Origin: DASUPK01 sp963724665
GTDB lineage: Bacteria; Actinomycetota; Thermoleophilia; Solirubrobacterales; 70-9
Length of the DNA: 64,000 bases
Direction: 5' to 3'
Assembly (NCBI GenBank): GCA_963724665.1
Contig: CAVRVH010000012.1
Location: forward strand, 992,001 to 1,056,000
In this document: one piece after another, positions 15,643-23,878 of the stretch
Numbering within the stretch: position 1 is the first letter of the stretch
How the letters are laid out: the number at the start of each line of letters is the position of its first letter
The notes under the pieces: generated by a model
What the model was told of the DNA's origin: nothing
Seen by the model: the letters and a program-made list of their open reading frames with translations, nothing else
Database searches by the model: none
Made by a program: the position numbers and the translations under genes

Positions 15643-15671
15643 CCAAGGGCCCTCATGAAGAGGGCCCTTGG
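15643..15671 (+). terminator. Strong hairpin terminator in repeat B
   Basis: CCAAGGGCCCTC-atgaa-GAGGGCCCTTGG is a perfect 12-bp stem followed by TTCTTTT. Same stem as in repeat A with a different loop, so the stem has been conserved while the loop drifted. Confidence 0.8.
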
Positions 15672-15701
15672 TTCTTTTCGGAGCTCCCACAATCCTCAGT
15701 C

Positions 15702-15784
15702 CCACCAGTGCTGGGGATGGCCGTGAAAGACAGCCGGTCGGGACGCACCCCAATGCGAGCTCTGCCGCCCTCAGCCCCCCAACG
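15702..15784 (-). pseudogene. 3'-end fragment of a flavin amine oxidase gene
   Basis: About 83 bp closely resemble the last codons of the amine oxidase gene ending at 26612: the reading GGLRAAELALGCVP parallels SGLRAAEFALGVRP, and the stop-proximal CCACCAGTGCTGG is shared. One G is missing from a G run relative to 26629-26633, shifting the frame at the very end. Nothing of the rest of the gene is present; the fragment starts about 20 bp outside repeat B. Confidence 0.65.
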
Positions 15785-15889
15785 GTCCCTCCGATGCCCG
15801 ACGGGATGTGTGACCAAGATCCGATCAAAGGCCAGGTACGCTGACCGTCAGATAGCGGTCATCGGGCAACTAACAGATCGGCGGCGACG

Positions 15890-16468
15890 ATGAGCGCAGC
15901 GCGCTCGCCGCGCTTGGGCGCGTCCGCCCCGGTATTGCTCGGGGCGGGGGTGGCGGCGGCCGCGGTGGCCGGTGCCCTCTACGCCTTCGGCACGCAACAC
16001 GCCCCCGACTACACGACCTCGCTCTTCGGCCAGACCGGCCCGGACACCTTCAAGCTCAAGTCGTGGCTCGCCACCGGCGTGCTCGCCTTTGCGGCCGTCC
16101 AGCTCGGTCTGGCACTCTGGATGTACGGGCGGCTGCCCTGGATCGGCGTCGCCCCGCCGAGCGTTGGCCCCGTCCACCGGGCGATCGGCGCCCTTGCCAT
16201 CCTGCTGACGATCCCGATCGCCTACCACTGCGCCTTCGCCTACGGCGTGCAGACGAAAGTCGACACCCGCGTAGCGGTCCATTCCGTCGCCGGCTGCTTC
16301 CTCTACGGCGCCTTTGTGGCGAAGATCGTCATGGTGCAGTCGCCGCGCTGGCGGGTGCCGGGTTGGGCGCTGCCCGTGGTCGGCGGAACTCTCGTCGTAG
16401 TGGTCGCCGTCCTCTGGTACACGAGCGCCCTCTGGTACTTCAACGACTTCCGACTTCCCTCATTCTGA
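15890..16468 (+). CDS. Cytochrome-b561-like membrane protein (DUF6529 type)
   Basis: 192 aa with five hydrophobic segments. Paired histidines occur in VHRAIGALAILLTIPIAYHC and VHSVAGCFLYGAFVAKIV, and the end is LPVVGGTLVVVVAVLWYTSALWYF, the pattern of actinobacterial DUF6529 proteins related to cytochrome b561/ferric-reductase cores. It may carry heme b and move electrons across the membrane. It stands alone; the ATG at 15890 is preceded by GGCGGCGACG, a poor ribosome site. Confidence 0.72.
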   Translation: MSAARSPRLGASAPVLLGAGVAAAAVAGALYAFGTQHAPDYTTSLFGQTGPDTFKLKSWLATGVLAFAAVQLGLALWMYGRLPWIGVAPPSVGPVHRAIGALAILLTIPIAYHCAFAYGVQTKVDTRVAVHSVAGCFLYGAFVAKIVMVQSPRWRVPGWALPVVGGTLVVVVAVLWYTSALWYFNDFRLPSF

Positions 16469-16484
16469 GCTGGATGTTCAGCCG

Positions 16485-16504
16485 TCGCTTCTCGTCCAAA
16501 GCGG
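16485..16504 (-). repeat. Hairpin repeat, copy 7 (first hairpin, minus strand)
   Basis: On the minus strand this reads CCGCTTTGGACGAGAAGCG, the first hairpin with its GGACGAG loop. It lies in the 59-bp gap between two convergent genes, 24 bp past the stop of the LLM gene, the same gene-3'-end position as copies 3 and 6. The second hairpin is not visible. Confidence 0.6.
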
Positions 16505-16527
16505 CACTCCGCCGCAGCTTGGCAGCC

Positions 16528-17469
16528 TCAGAGAGTGACCTGCGGAGTGACATGGGCCGCCAGCATCTCGATCTGGCGCCGCTCGTCGCCAAGTGGCCAG
16601 AAATGCACCCGCTGGCATCCCGCCTTCGCGTAGCGGGACAGGAACTCCGCGCATTTCTCAGGCGAACCGACGCAGACCTGCCCGCGGAGTTCCGCCGCGT
16701 CGCGCTTGAGAAGAGGCGCGACGACCTCGTTCAGAATTCTTTCCTCCTCTGACCGGCTCTCGGTCACCCAGGTCCACATCGTGACCAGGGCATTCGGGAA
16801 GTCATCCATGGGCCTTCCTTGCGTCTCCAGTTCACGCCGGAGGAATTCCTTGGCGGTGTCAAACCGCTCGGGCGTGGTGTTGTACGCGGAGGCAAGCCAG
16901 CCGTCGCCGGCGCGCGCAACTCGGCGCAGACCTGCTTCCGAGCCCCAGCTCCCTATCCATAGGGGAATACCACCGGCTTGCCGCGGCGGCGGCGAGAGCC
17001 GAGACTGGGGTGGGGCGAAATACCTTCCAGGGCCGGTCCATGTGTCGCCGCGCAGTAGCGCCCTGAGCATCGCGATCGCCTCGTCGAGGCGTTTCCACCG
17101 GTCCTCGAAGGGCACCCCCAGCGCGTCATAGTCACGCCTTGAAGAGCCCGGTCCGACGCCGGCGACGACGCGCCCATCGGAGAGGACATCGAGTGCGGTG
17201 AGCGCCTTGGCGAGCGGCACCGGTCCGCGCAGGGCAGCCAACGAGAGTGTCGTCGCCAGGACCATGTCGCCTGAACGCTCCACGATCGCGGCGAGGGCGG
17301 TGGGACCGTCAAGCCAAGGCGTCGAAAAGACGAAATGGTCATTCGCCGAGACCGCCGCAAACCCGCACTCTCGAGCGGCGTCCACGGTTCCCTCAAGGCG
17401 CTCCCGTGAGAGACCTTGGTCGCCGAAGTCCATCAATGGCAGGTGGACGCCGAAATCCATCCCGGCCAT
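16528..17469 (-). CDS. LLM class (F420-type) oxidoreductase
   Basis: 313 aa. MDFGVHLPLMDFG, FAAVSANDHFVF, LATTLSLAALRGPVPLAKALTALD and VAGVGPGSSRRDY are the standard order of luciferase-like monooxygenase motifs, and IPLWIGSWGSEAGLRRVARAGDGWLAS is the typical second half. Actinobacterial members usually use F420 or FMN. The start could be M1 or M4. It follows a 72-aa gene by 9 bp on the same strand. Confidence 0.87.
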   Translation of the reverse strand: MAGMDFGVHLPLMDFGDQGLSRERLEGTVDAARECGFAAVSANDHFVFSTPWLDGPTALAAIVERSGDMVLATTLSLAALRGPVPLAKALTALDVLSDGRVVAGVGPGSSRRDYDALGVPFEDRWKRLDEAIAMLRALLRGDTWTGPGRYFAPPQSRLSPPPRQAGGIPLWIGSWGSEAGLRRVARAGDGWLASAYNTTPERFDTAKEFLRRELETQGRPMDDFPNALVTMWTWVTESRSEEERILNEVVAPLLKRDAAELRGQVCVGSPEKCAEFLSRYAKAGCQRVHFWPLGDERRQIEMLAAHVTPQVTL

Positions 17470-17478
17470 AGCGGCCGA

Positions 17479-17697
17479 TTACCGAAGTGCCGCGAACGCG
17501 GCGCTGACGCGGGCGATGGTCGTGCGGACCACGTTTGTCGGGCTGCCCAGGCTGCCTAGATGCCAACGGGACGGACGCGGCGGCCTGGCGCCACGCTCTG
17601 ACGCGCGAGCCGTGACGGCGAGGCGATGGAGTTCTGCTCTCCGGCGCAGCTCGGCCGAACGGATGTGTCCCTGCAAGTTGGTCAGATCGGAATTCAT
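17479..17697 (-). CDS. Small basic protein of unknown function (72 aa)
   Basis: ATG at 17697 behind GGGGAGAAGAAG; the gene ends 9 bp before the LLM oxidoreductase. Arg/Ala-rich helical sequence (NLQGHIRSAELRRRAELHRLA) resembles small soluble actinobacterial proteins with no assigned role. Real gene status is supported by the ribosome site and operon spacing, not by homology. Confidence 0.5.
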   Translation of the reverse strand: MNSDLTNLQGHIRSAELRRRAELHRLAVTARASERGARPPRPSRWHLGSLGSPTNVVRTTIARVSAAFAALR

Positions 17698-17854
17698 TCT
17701 TCTTCTCCCCTGAAGTTGCAGCCTGCTTGGTTGGGTTCACGGACTTGCTACGCAGAACCCTCGAGAGGAGATTTGCTCAGGAAGCGGCTGAGGCTTCCGG
17801 TGGGCTTCCATCGGCGAGTCCGACCGACCCGGTTTAGACTTCCCTCGAACGCGC

Positions 17855-18424
17855 ATGGACGCGCGCCGGATCCCAACTACGCGGACCTCTCAGCTGGTGT
17901 TGGTGGCCACGCTGCTCGCCTGCACAATGGGCCTGTCGCTCCCAGCCAGCGGCGGCGCCTCGGCGATCGCACACGGCGCCAAGAAATGTAAGAAGAAGCA
18001 CGGCAGGAGTGTCGTTGCCTCGAAAAGGAAGTGCAAGAAGTCGACGCAGGTCGCTCCGCCCAACCAGCCCGTGGCGACCCCGCCGGCTCCCGCTCCCGCC
18101 AGCCTCTCCATTTCGCCGACCGACTTCAACTTCGGGACCGTGCCCCCGGGCGACTCCGGAAACCAGACCTTCACCGTCACCAATTCCGGCGGTAGCGCCA
18201 GCGGGACCGTCACCTCTTCCCTCGGGGGAGCCAATCCCGCCAACTATGTGATCTCCTCTGACACCTGTAATGGGATCGCGTTGGCAGGTGGTTCGAGCTG
18301 CACCCTGGACGTCCGCTGTCATACGACCGACATCAACGGCGCGACGTTGACCGCGACCGTGACGGTCGCCGGATTGCCCGGCGGTTCTCCCTTCGCGTCA
18401 CTGACCTGCTTCGAGACGACCTAG
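17855..18424 (+). CDS. Secreted protein with ASH/choice-of-anchor-D-like domain
   Basis: 189 aa. A long N-terminal signal region (hydrophobic LVLVATLLACTMGLSLPA) leads to a Lys/Cys-rich stretch AKKCKKKHGRSVVASKRKCKK, then a Pro/Ala linker and a beta-sandwich: SISPTDFNFGTVPPGDSGNQ, FTVTNSGGSASG, and SCTLDVRCHTTD. The phrase DFNFGTVPPG is diagnostic of ASH/HYDIN-like repeats. KKCKKK linkers are a recurring feature of Solirubrobacterales exported proteins. Probably cell-surface; partner unknown. TTTAGACT at about 17832 may be its -10 box. Confidence 0.75.
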   Translation: MDARRIPTTRTSQLVLVATLLACTMGLSLPASGGASAIAHGAKKCKKKHGRSVVASKRKCKKSTQVAPPNQPVATPPAPAPASLSISPTDFNFGTVPPGDSGNQTFTVTNSGGSASGTVTSSLGGANPANYVISSDTCNGIALAGGSSCTLDVRCHTTDINGATLTATVTVAGLPGGSPFASLTCFETT

Positions 18425-18478
18425 CCCAGACTCTTTGTGGACCCAGCGAATCGCGCTCCCGGATAAGCCTCGAGCGGG

Positions 18479-18528
18479 TTGACAACCGCTCGCTCCGGTG
18501 CTTAGATGACTGACTAAGTCATATGACT
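18479..18528 (+). promoter_or_regulatory. Promoter and palindromic operator of the TetR gene
   Basis: TTGACA (18479-18484), 17 bp and TTAGAT (18502-18507) form a near-consensus promoter. ATGACT-GACTA-AGTCAT (18506-18522) overlaps the -10 box, and a second palindrome AGTCATATGACT (18517-18528) contains the start codon. Overlapping operators at the promoter and start are expected for TetR autorepression. Confidence 0.6.
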
Positions 18529-19158
18529 AAAGCCCTTGCAACCCCCGATGTGGGAGTCGACGATGGCCAGCGCTCGATCAGGGAGGCCAATGTCGAGGCC
18601 TTTCTCGATGCCGCCGAGCGGCTGCTGGTCAGAGAGGGTGCCGCGGGAATTTCGACGCGGCAGCTCGCCACCGAGGCGGGGCAGAACCACGGGCTCGTCC
18701 ACTACTACTTCGGCTCGGTCGATGAGCTGCTGCTGCAGACCCTGGAGCGCTTCACGGGTCGCATCATCGAGCGTCAGCGGGCCCTGTATGCGACAGAAGC
18801 TCCCTTCGCGGAGAAGTGGCGAGCCGCGATGGGCTATGTCGAGGCCGATCTGGAATCGGGATACCCGAAGGTCTGGGCCGAGCTCGAAGCGCTGGCCTGG
18901 AACGACCCCGAGATGCGGGTGCGACTCAACAGGGTCAATGACGACTGGCGGACCCTGCTCCGCGATGCGCTCACCCAGGCGATCGACGAATACGGGCTGG
19001 ACGACTACCGCTTCTCAGCCGAGGCGCTCGCTGCGCTGGTGATGCAGTTCCAGAAGGGCATGCTCAACGAGCGCCTGCTCGGCTTCGATCGCGGTCACGC
19101 GGAGCTCCTGGCGGCGATCGACGGCTGGCTCGACTCGATGGAGGCGGCGAAGCGGTGA
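18523..19158 (+). CDS. TetR/AcrR family transcriptional regulator
   Basis: 211 aa. The DNA-binding domain is NVEAFLDAAERLLVREGAAG, followed by ISTRQLATEAGQNHGLVHYYF (recognition helix) and DELLLQTLERF. The C-terminal ligand-binding part is divergent. The start codon lies in the palindrome at 18517. The stop overlaps the next gene by GTGA, so this regulator and the large fusion enzyme are one transcript, pointing to local autoregulation and control of the fusion. Confidence 0.88.
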   Translation: MTKALATPDVGVDDGQRSIREANVEAFLDAAERLLVREGAAGISTRQLATEAGQNHGLVHYYFGSVDELLLQTLERFTGRIIERQRALYATEAPFAEKWRAAMGYVEADLESGYPKVWAELEALAWNDPEMRVRLNRVNDDWRTLLRDALTQAIDEYGLDDYRFSAEALAALVMQFQKGMLNERLLGFDRGHAELLAAIDGWLDSMEAAKR

Positions 19159-21350
19159 AGCCGATCATCGAGACCGCGGTCCGGCCAGCGCCCGCCGAGC
19201 ACCCGGTCGGACGCGAGGGCGAACAGAGCCGCGCCGTGTACCCACACACCGAGGGATTGACGGAGCGCGACGGCCAGCGGCTCTTCTACGAAATCTACGG
19301 CGAGGGCGAGGAAACCATCTTCCTGATCCCGACCTGGTCGCTGGTGCACTCACGCCACTGGAAAATGCAGATCCCCTACTTCGCGCGCCATTTCCGAGTC
19401 CTGGTGATGGACGGCCTCGGCAATGGCCGCTCGGATCGATGCCGCGATCCGGAGCGCTACGGGGCAGCGGAGTTCGCTCGCGACTGCCTTGCCGTCATGG
19501 ACGCGACCGGCACCGAGCGCGCGGTGGTCGCGAGCCTCTCGCGAGGAGCCCAGTACCTGCTGGAGCTCGGACGGCTCGCCCCCGAGCGGGTCGCCGGCGC
19601 CGTCTTCATCTCTCCGATGTTTCCGTATACCCCGTCGCAGTATTCGTTTCTGCTCAACCCGCGGCTCATTGACCGCTTCCAGCGGCCCTCCCCGGTCTAC
19701 CGCTGGTGGGGCCGGATGAACGCGGTTCACTGGCGCGAGAGCTACCCCGAGTTCGCCGAATGGTTCATCTCGCGCTGCTTCTCGGAGCCACACTCGACCA
19801 AGGGCATCGAGGACGGCGTGGGATGGGCGCTGGAAACCGATCCCGAGACGCTGATCGCGACGGCGCTCGGCGAAATGCACCGCGACCGGCGCACCCTTCG
19901 CGGGCTCGCGCAAGGCATCGACTGTCCGGTCCTGGTGATCCAGGGAACTCGGGACAAGATCACTCCGCCCCGCGACGGCCGGGCATTGGCGCGCCACTCC
20001 AGGGCAGAGATCGAGACTGTGCGCGACGCCGGACACTTCCCGCACGCGCGCAAACCGGTGCAGGTGAACCTGGCACTCAGGAATTTCGCCGAGGACGCCC
20101 TCGGGCGCCGGCGCACCCCGCGAGACCCGACTGTCCATCGGCCCGACGGTCGTCCTCGCGCTCTCTACGTCTCGTCTCCGATCGGGCTCGGCCACGCGCA
20201 GCGCGACATCGCCATCGCCAGAGAACTGCGCCGGCTCGAGCCGGATCTCGAGATCGACTGGCTCGCCCAGGACCCGGTCACCCGAGTGCTGGAAGGGGAG
20301 GGCGAGCGCATCCACCCCGCCAGCGCCCATCTCGCCAATGAGTCCCACCACATCGAGTCGGAGTCAGCCGAGCACGACCTGCACTGCTTCCAGGCGCTGC
20401 GCCGCATGGACGAGATTCTCGCGGCCAACTTCATGCTCTTTCACGACGTGGTTCGCGACGAGCGCTACGACCTCTGGATCGGTGACGAGGCCTGGGAGCT
20501 CGACTACTACCTGCACGAGAACCCACGCGAGAAGCGGGTTCCATTCGCCTGGCTGACCGACTTCGTCGGCTTCCTGCCGATGGAGGATGGGGGCGCGCGG
20601 GAGGCTTACGTGACGGCCGACTACAACGCCGACATGGTCGACCACATCGCCCACCATCCCGAGGTTCGCGACATGGCGCTGTTCGTGGGTAATCCCGACG
20701 ACATCGTCGACGAGCGTCTGGGGCCGCAGCTGCCAATGATTCGCGACTGGACCGAGCACAATTTCGACTTCACTGGGTACGTGACCGGCTTCGACCCGGC
20801 CGACCTCGGTGATCGCACCAAGCTGCGCGCCGAGCTGGGCTACATGGACGACGAGCGGGTCTGCATCGTCACCGTCGGCGGGTCAGGCGTGGGCGGCGAT
20901 CTGCTGCGAAGGGTGATCGCCGCCTTTCCCGCCGCCAAGGAGCGGGTCCCGGACCTGCGCATGGTGGTAGTTGCGGGCCCACGCATCGACCCCGCGTCAC
21001 TGCCGTCGAACGCCGGCCTAGAGGTGGTGCCTTACGTCCACAATCTCTACCGGCACCTAGCCGCCTGCGATCTGGCGGTGGTGCAGGGTGGCTTGACCAC
21101 GTCGATGGAGCTGACCGCGCAGAAGCGGCCCTTCCTCTACTTCCCACTGCGCCACCACTTTGAGCAGAACTTCCACGTCCGCAACCGGCTCGAACGCTAT
21201 GGGGCCGGTCGCCGCATGGATTTCGACAGCGCCTCGCCGGATCTGATTGCAGAGGCGATTGGGGAGGAGATTGGGCGCGACGTCGGCTACCGCGACGTGG
21301 AGACTGACGGCGCTGCCCGGGCGGCCCGGCACCTCGCCGAGTTGCTGTAG
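19155..21350 (+). CDS. Alpha/beta hydrolase - glycosyltransferase fusion protein
   Basis: 731 aa in a single frame. Residues about 25-310 are an alpha/beta hydrolase with nucleophile elbow VASLSRGAQ, acid VIQGTRDKITPP and histidine DAGHFPHARKP. Residues about 330-731 are a GT-B glycosyltransferase of the UGT/MGT kind: VSSPIGLGHAQRDIAIAREL at its start, CIVTVGGSGVGGDLL in the middle and the donor site VVQGGLTTSMELTAQKRPFLYF. GTG start by 4-bp overlap with the TetR gene. An enzyme that both (de)acylates and glycosylates one substrate is a reasonable inference; the product is unknown. Confidence 0.85.
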   Translation: MKPIIETAVRPAPAEHPVGREGEQSRAVYPHTEGLTERDGQRLFYEIYGEGEETIFLIPTWSLVHSRHWKMQIPYFARHFRVLVMDGLGNGRSDRCRDPERYGAAEFARDCLAVMDATGTERAVVASLSRGAQYLLELGRLAPERVAGAVFISPMFPYTPSQYSFLLNPRLIDRFQRPSPVYRWWGRMNAVHWRESYPEFAEWFISRCFSEPHSTKGIEDGVGWALETDPETLIATALGEMHRDRRTLRGLAQGIDCPVLVIQGTRDKITPPRDGRALARHSRAEIETVRDAGHFPHARKPVQVNLALRNFAEDALGRRRTPRDPTVHRPDGRPRALYVSSPIGLGHAQRDIAIARELRRLEPDLEIDWLAQDPVTRVLEGEGERIHPASAHLANESHHIESESAEHDLHCFQALRRMDEILAANFMLFHDVVRDERYDLWIGDEAWELDYYLHENPREKRVPFAWLTDFVGFLPMEDGGAREAYVTADYNADMVDHIAHHPEVRDMALFVGNPDDIVDERLGPQLPMIRDWTEHNFDFTGYVTGFDPADLGDRTKLRAELGYMDDERVCIVTVGGSGVGGDLLRRVIAAFPAAKERVPDLRMVVVAGPRIDPASLPSNAGLEVVPYVHNLYRHLAACDLAVVQGGLTTSMELTAQKRPFLYFPLRHHFEQNFHVRNRLERYGAGRRMDFDSASPDLIAEAIGEEIGRDVGYRDVETDGAARAARHLAELL

Positions 21351-21375
21351 AGCACTGGCCGTTGGCAGTCCGTCT

Positions 21376-22302
21376 TCATGCGGGTGGCGGTGCGATCTCG
21401 TCTCGGTGCGGGTCGCTCGCGGGGAGCCAGGTTGGCCCGGCTGGAACGGACTGCAGTCCGGCGGTTCGCATGACGGTGCTCGCGTGGTCGCGTAGCGCGG
21501 CGATTGTTTCGCGGTCGTCGTTTGCGCGTGTGACGAGCGACCAGCACCAGAGCGGGCACGGATCGACGACCGGCCGCGTGCGCAGGCGCGCGGGCAGCGT
21601 GTCGGTGTAGCGCTTCGGCGACATCAGCACCGGTGCGTTGAGACGAAGGGCTCGGTCGTGGAACGCCGAGCCGGCTATGCCGCCGTCATCGATGTGCACA
21701 ATGCGCGCACCGGCCGCCTCGGCGAACTCCGCCGCGAAGTCGTTCCACGCTTGCCAAGACGTCAGGTCGGCGTCCAAGAAGACCCGCAGCTTGCGCGCCT
21801 GAACGGTCTTGCCGGCTCGCCCGGCAGCGGTGACGGCGACGAGCGGTTCGGGCCAGAGCAGGCGGAAGTCCAGTCGATCATCGCGCGAGCCGGCCCATGC
21901 CACAGCCGCGTCGAGCCCACCGTCGAGGACGCGCCCGATTTGAACATGGCTGGGCATGACCCATTCGTCAACGCGGATGTCCAAGGCCGCGGCAGCGGGA
22001 AGCTCATCGGGAAGCCAGCTGACGTAGCCGATCCGCAGCGCACCGGTCGCTCCCGCCAGCCGGCGCTCCGCGCTCGCGCTGAGTTCGAGAATCTCGCGCG
22101 CGTCGGGTAGCAGCATCCTCCCGGCAGCCGTCAACTCGACATGGCGGCGATCACGGATGAACAGCGGTGTGCCGACGCTCGCCTCGAGCGACTTGATCTG
22201 CTGCGACAGCGATGGCCCCGCAATGTGCAGCCGCTCCGCCGCTCGGCCGAAGTGAAGCTCCTCCGCCACGGTGACGAAATAGCGCAGCAGCCTCAACTCC
22301 AT
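21376..22302 (-). CDS. LysR family transcriptional regulator
   Basis: 308 aa. MELRLLRYFVTVAEELHFGRAAERLHIAGPSLSQQIKSLEA is the canonical LysR winged helix; the remainder is the periplasmic-binding-like effector domain (RIGYVSWLPDELPAA, LDAAVAW). Divergent from the operon at 22423, which it most likely regulates through the palindrome at 22325. Such neighbours suggest an aromatic or muconolactone-like inducer. Confidence 0.88.
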   Translation of the reverse strand: MELRLLRYFVTVAEELHFGRAAERLHIAGPSLSQQIKSLEASVGTPLFIRDRRHVELTAAGRMLLPDAREILELSASAERRLAGATGALRIGYVSWLPDELPAAAALDIRVDEWVMPSHVQIGRVLDGGLDAAVAWAGSRDDRLDFRLLWPEPLVAVTAAGRAGKTVQARKLRVFLDADLTSWQAWNDFAAEFAEAAGARIVHIDDGGIAGSAFHDRALRLNAPVLMSPKRYTDTLPARLRTRPVVDPCPLWCWSLVTRANDDRETIAALRDHASTVMRTAGLQSVPAGPTWLPASDPHRDEIAPPPA

Positions 22303-22324
22303 ACGCCGAACGATACGCCGCCAG

Positions 22325-22343
22325 TGTTAGGCCGTGCCTAACA
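22325..22343 (+). promoter_or_regulatory. Palindromic operator between LysR gene and operon
   Basis: TGTTAGGC-cgt-GCCTAACA has perfect 8-bp arms and sits 23 bp before the LysR start and 80 bp before the VOC gene. It contains the T-N11-A arrangement typical of LysR boxes. Confidence 0.6.
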
Positions 22344-22422
22344 GCGTGAGCCAACCGGTCGTGGACGAACGCGCACACGACCTGCACTCTTGGGACACAT
22401 GCAACGCAACCAGGAGGTTGAC

Positions 22423-22908
22423 ATGAACACCACCGAAGCACAGGCCACGAGCCCCGACCCGACAGTCGGGAGCGTCGACATGAAGCTCGAGGTGCTCACC
22501 ATCCCCGTATCCGACGTCGACCGATCCAAGAATTTCTACGAACGGTTGGGTTGGAGGCTGGACGACGACGCCGCCCCGCTGGACGGCCTTCGCATTGTCC
22601 AGTTCACGCCCCCGCAGTCCCCGACCTCGGTCAACTTCGGCAAGGGACTCACCGCGGCCGTGCCGGGCTCGGCCCTCGTGGGGCTGGTCGTAGACGACAT
22701 CGAAGCGGCCCACGACGAACTCGTCGGCCGGGGCATCAACACGAGTGACGTGTGGCACGGCCCGCCGTTCCCCCCCGAGGCCCGGCAACCCGGCGTTGAC
22801 CCCGAACGCGCCAGCTATGGGTCGTTCTGCTCCTTCAACGATCCCGACGGCAATCTGTGGGTGGTCCAGGAAGTCACGACCCGGCTCCCCGGCCGGGAGT
22901 GGGAGTGA
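22423..22908 (+). CDS. VOC (glyoxalase/dioxygenase fold) family protein
   Basis: 161 aa. LEVLTIPVSDVDRSKNFYERLGWRLD begins the first betaalphabetabetabeta module and FCSFNDPDGNLWVVQEV ends the second, the hallmark of vicinal oxygen chelate enzymes. The ATG at 22423 with AGGAGGTTGAC before it is preferred to an earlier ATG at 22399. First gene of a four-gene operon divergent from LysR. Confidence 0.85.
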   Translation: MNTTEAQATSPDPTVGSVDMKLEVLTIPVSDVDRSKNFYERLGWRLDDDAAPLDGLRIVQFTPPQSPTSVNFGKGLTAAVPGSALVGLVVDDIEAAHDELVGRGINTSDVWHGPPFPPEARQPGVDPERASYGSFCSFNDPDGNLWVVQEVTTRLPGREWE

Positions 22909-23033
22909 CGGGAGGCCCTGGATGTTCCCCGATAGCTTCGCCGGCATCACGGCCCTATCCGAGTACGTCCAGCGAATCCTGCTGCGGTGGTTGCACCGCC
23001 ATCGGCGTAGGCCCGCAGACCAGCGGAATAGTC

Positions 23034-23066
23034 GCCGAGACCCCGCCGCATCGGTGGGGTCTCGGC
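23034..23066 (+). other. Stable intergenic hairpin before the isomerase gene
   Basis: GCCGAGACCCC and GGGGTCTCGGC pair perfectly (11 bp) around an 11-nt loop, 15 bp before the next start codon. No T-run follows, so it is not a standard terminator; it could be a processing or attenuation structure within the operon. The rest of 22909-23081 holds no gene. Confidence 0.55.
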
Positions 23067-23081
23067 GCTGAGGAGAAGCAC

Positions 23082-23408
23082 GTGGAATTCCTAGTCGCGT
23101 TCAAAGTCAACCCTCCGGAGGGGACCCCCGAGAGCGAGGTGGTGGAGCGCAAGGAAGCCGAAGCGGCCGCAGCGGGCGTGCTCGTCGAAGAAGGACATCT
23201 GGTCCGGGTCTGGAGGCTGACCGCCCCGGGCGGTGAGAGCAGGGTCCTCGGTCTCTACCTTGCCGACGACAGAGCCCAGCTCGATCGTCTGCTCGAAGCT
23301 CTTCCGCTGTACGAGTGGATGCAGGTCACGGTGATGCCGCTCGAACCACATCCGAACGATCCCGGAGCCTTGCCGGCGACCCCACTGGGCGACGGGATTC
23401 AGCCATGA
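23082..23408 (+). CDS. Muconolactone delta-isomerase-like protein
   Basis: 108 aa, GTG start behind GAGGAGAAG. MEFLVAFKVNPPEGTPESEV, a helix KEAEAAAAGVLVEEGHLVRVWRL, then RVLGLYLADDRAQLDRLLEALPLYEWM and TVMPLEPHPND follow the muconolactone isomerase (ferredoxin-like, decameric) pattern. In catechol degradation that enzyme moves the double bond of muconolactone. The companions here are not the usual cat genes, so another lactone may be the substrate. Confidence 0.85.
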   Translation: MEFLVAFKVNPPEGTPESEVVERKEAEAAAAGVLVEEGHLVRVWRLTAPGGESRVLGLYLADDRAQLDRLLEALPLYEWMQVTVMPLEPHPNDPGALPATPLGDGIQP

Positions 23409-23878
23409 GCGATCAGCTTCCCGATCCTCGCCTCACCCGCATCTTTCGTCTTGAGGCCACCCTTGGGCAACCGCTCGATCTGGGCGAGACCACCCAGGGG
23501 CACCGGCGGATCGTGCCCTGGGACGGCGGCGCGTTCACCGGGCCGGAGCTCAACGGTGAGGTGATTCCGGGTACCAGCGCCGACTGGCAGGTCGTCCTGC
23601 CCGACGGGACCGCGCTCGCCGACATCCGCTACACGCTGCGGACAGACGGAGGCGAGCTGCTCTACGGCCGATCACGAGGCGTCCGCCACGGCAGCGCCGA
23701 GGTCCTCGCGCGACTCGCACGCGGCGAGGACGTCGACGCAAGCAAGTACACGTTCCGTACCGCAACCGAGATCGAGACCGCCTCACCGGAGCTCGACTGG
23801 CTGAACAAGGGCGTCTTCATCAGCGTCGGCGGCCGCTGGCCCGGGGGCGTGACATACGAGACGTACCTAGTCGGATGA
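23405..23878 (+). CDS. DUF3237 family protein
   Basis: 157 aa. RIFRLEATLGQPLDLGETTQG, HRRIVPWDGGAFTGPELNGE and YTLRTDGGELLYGRSRGVRHG fit the DUF3237 consensus well, better than the paralogue at 5294. The ATG overlaps the isomerase stop by 4 bp and the stop overlaps the SDR start by 4 bp, so it works in the same pathway. No catalytic role is known. Confidence 0.85.
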   Translation: MSDQLPDPRLTRIFRLEATLGQPLDLGETTQGHRRIVPWDGGAFTGPELNGEVIPGTSADWQVVLPDGTALADIRYTLRTDGGELLYGRSRGVRHGSAEVLARLARGEDVDASKYTFRTATEIETASPELDWLNKGVFISVGGRWPGGVTYETYLVG

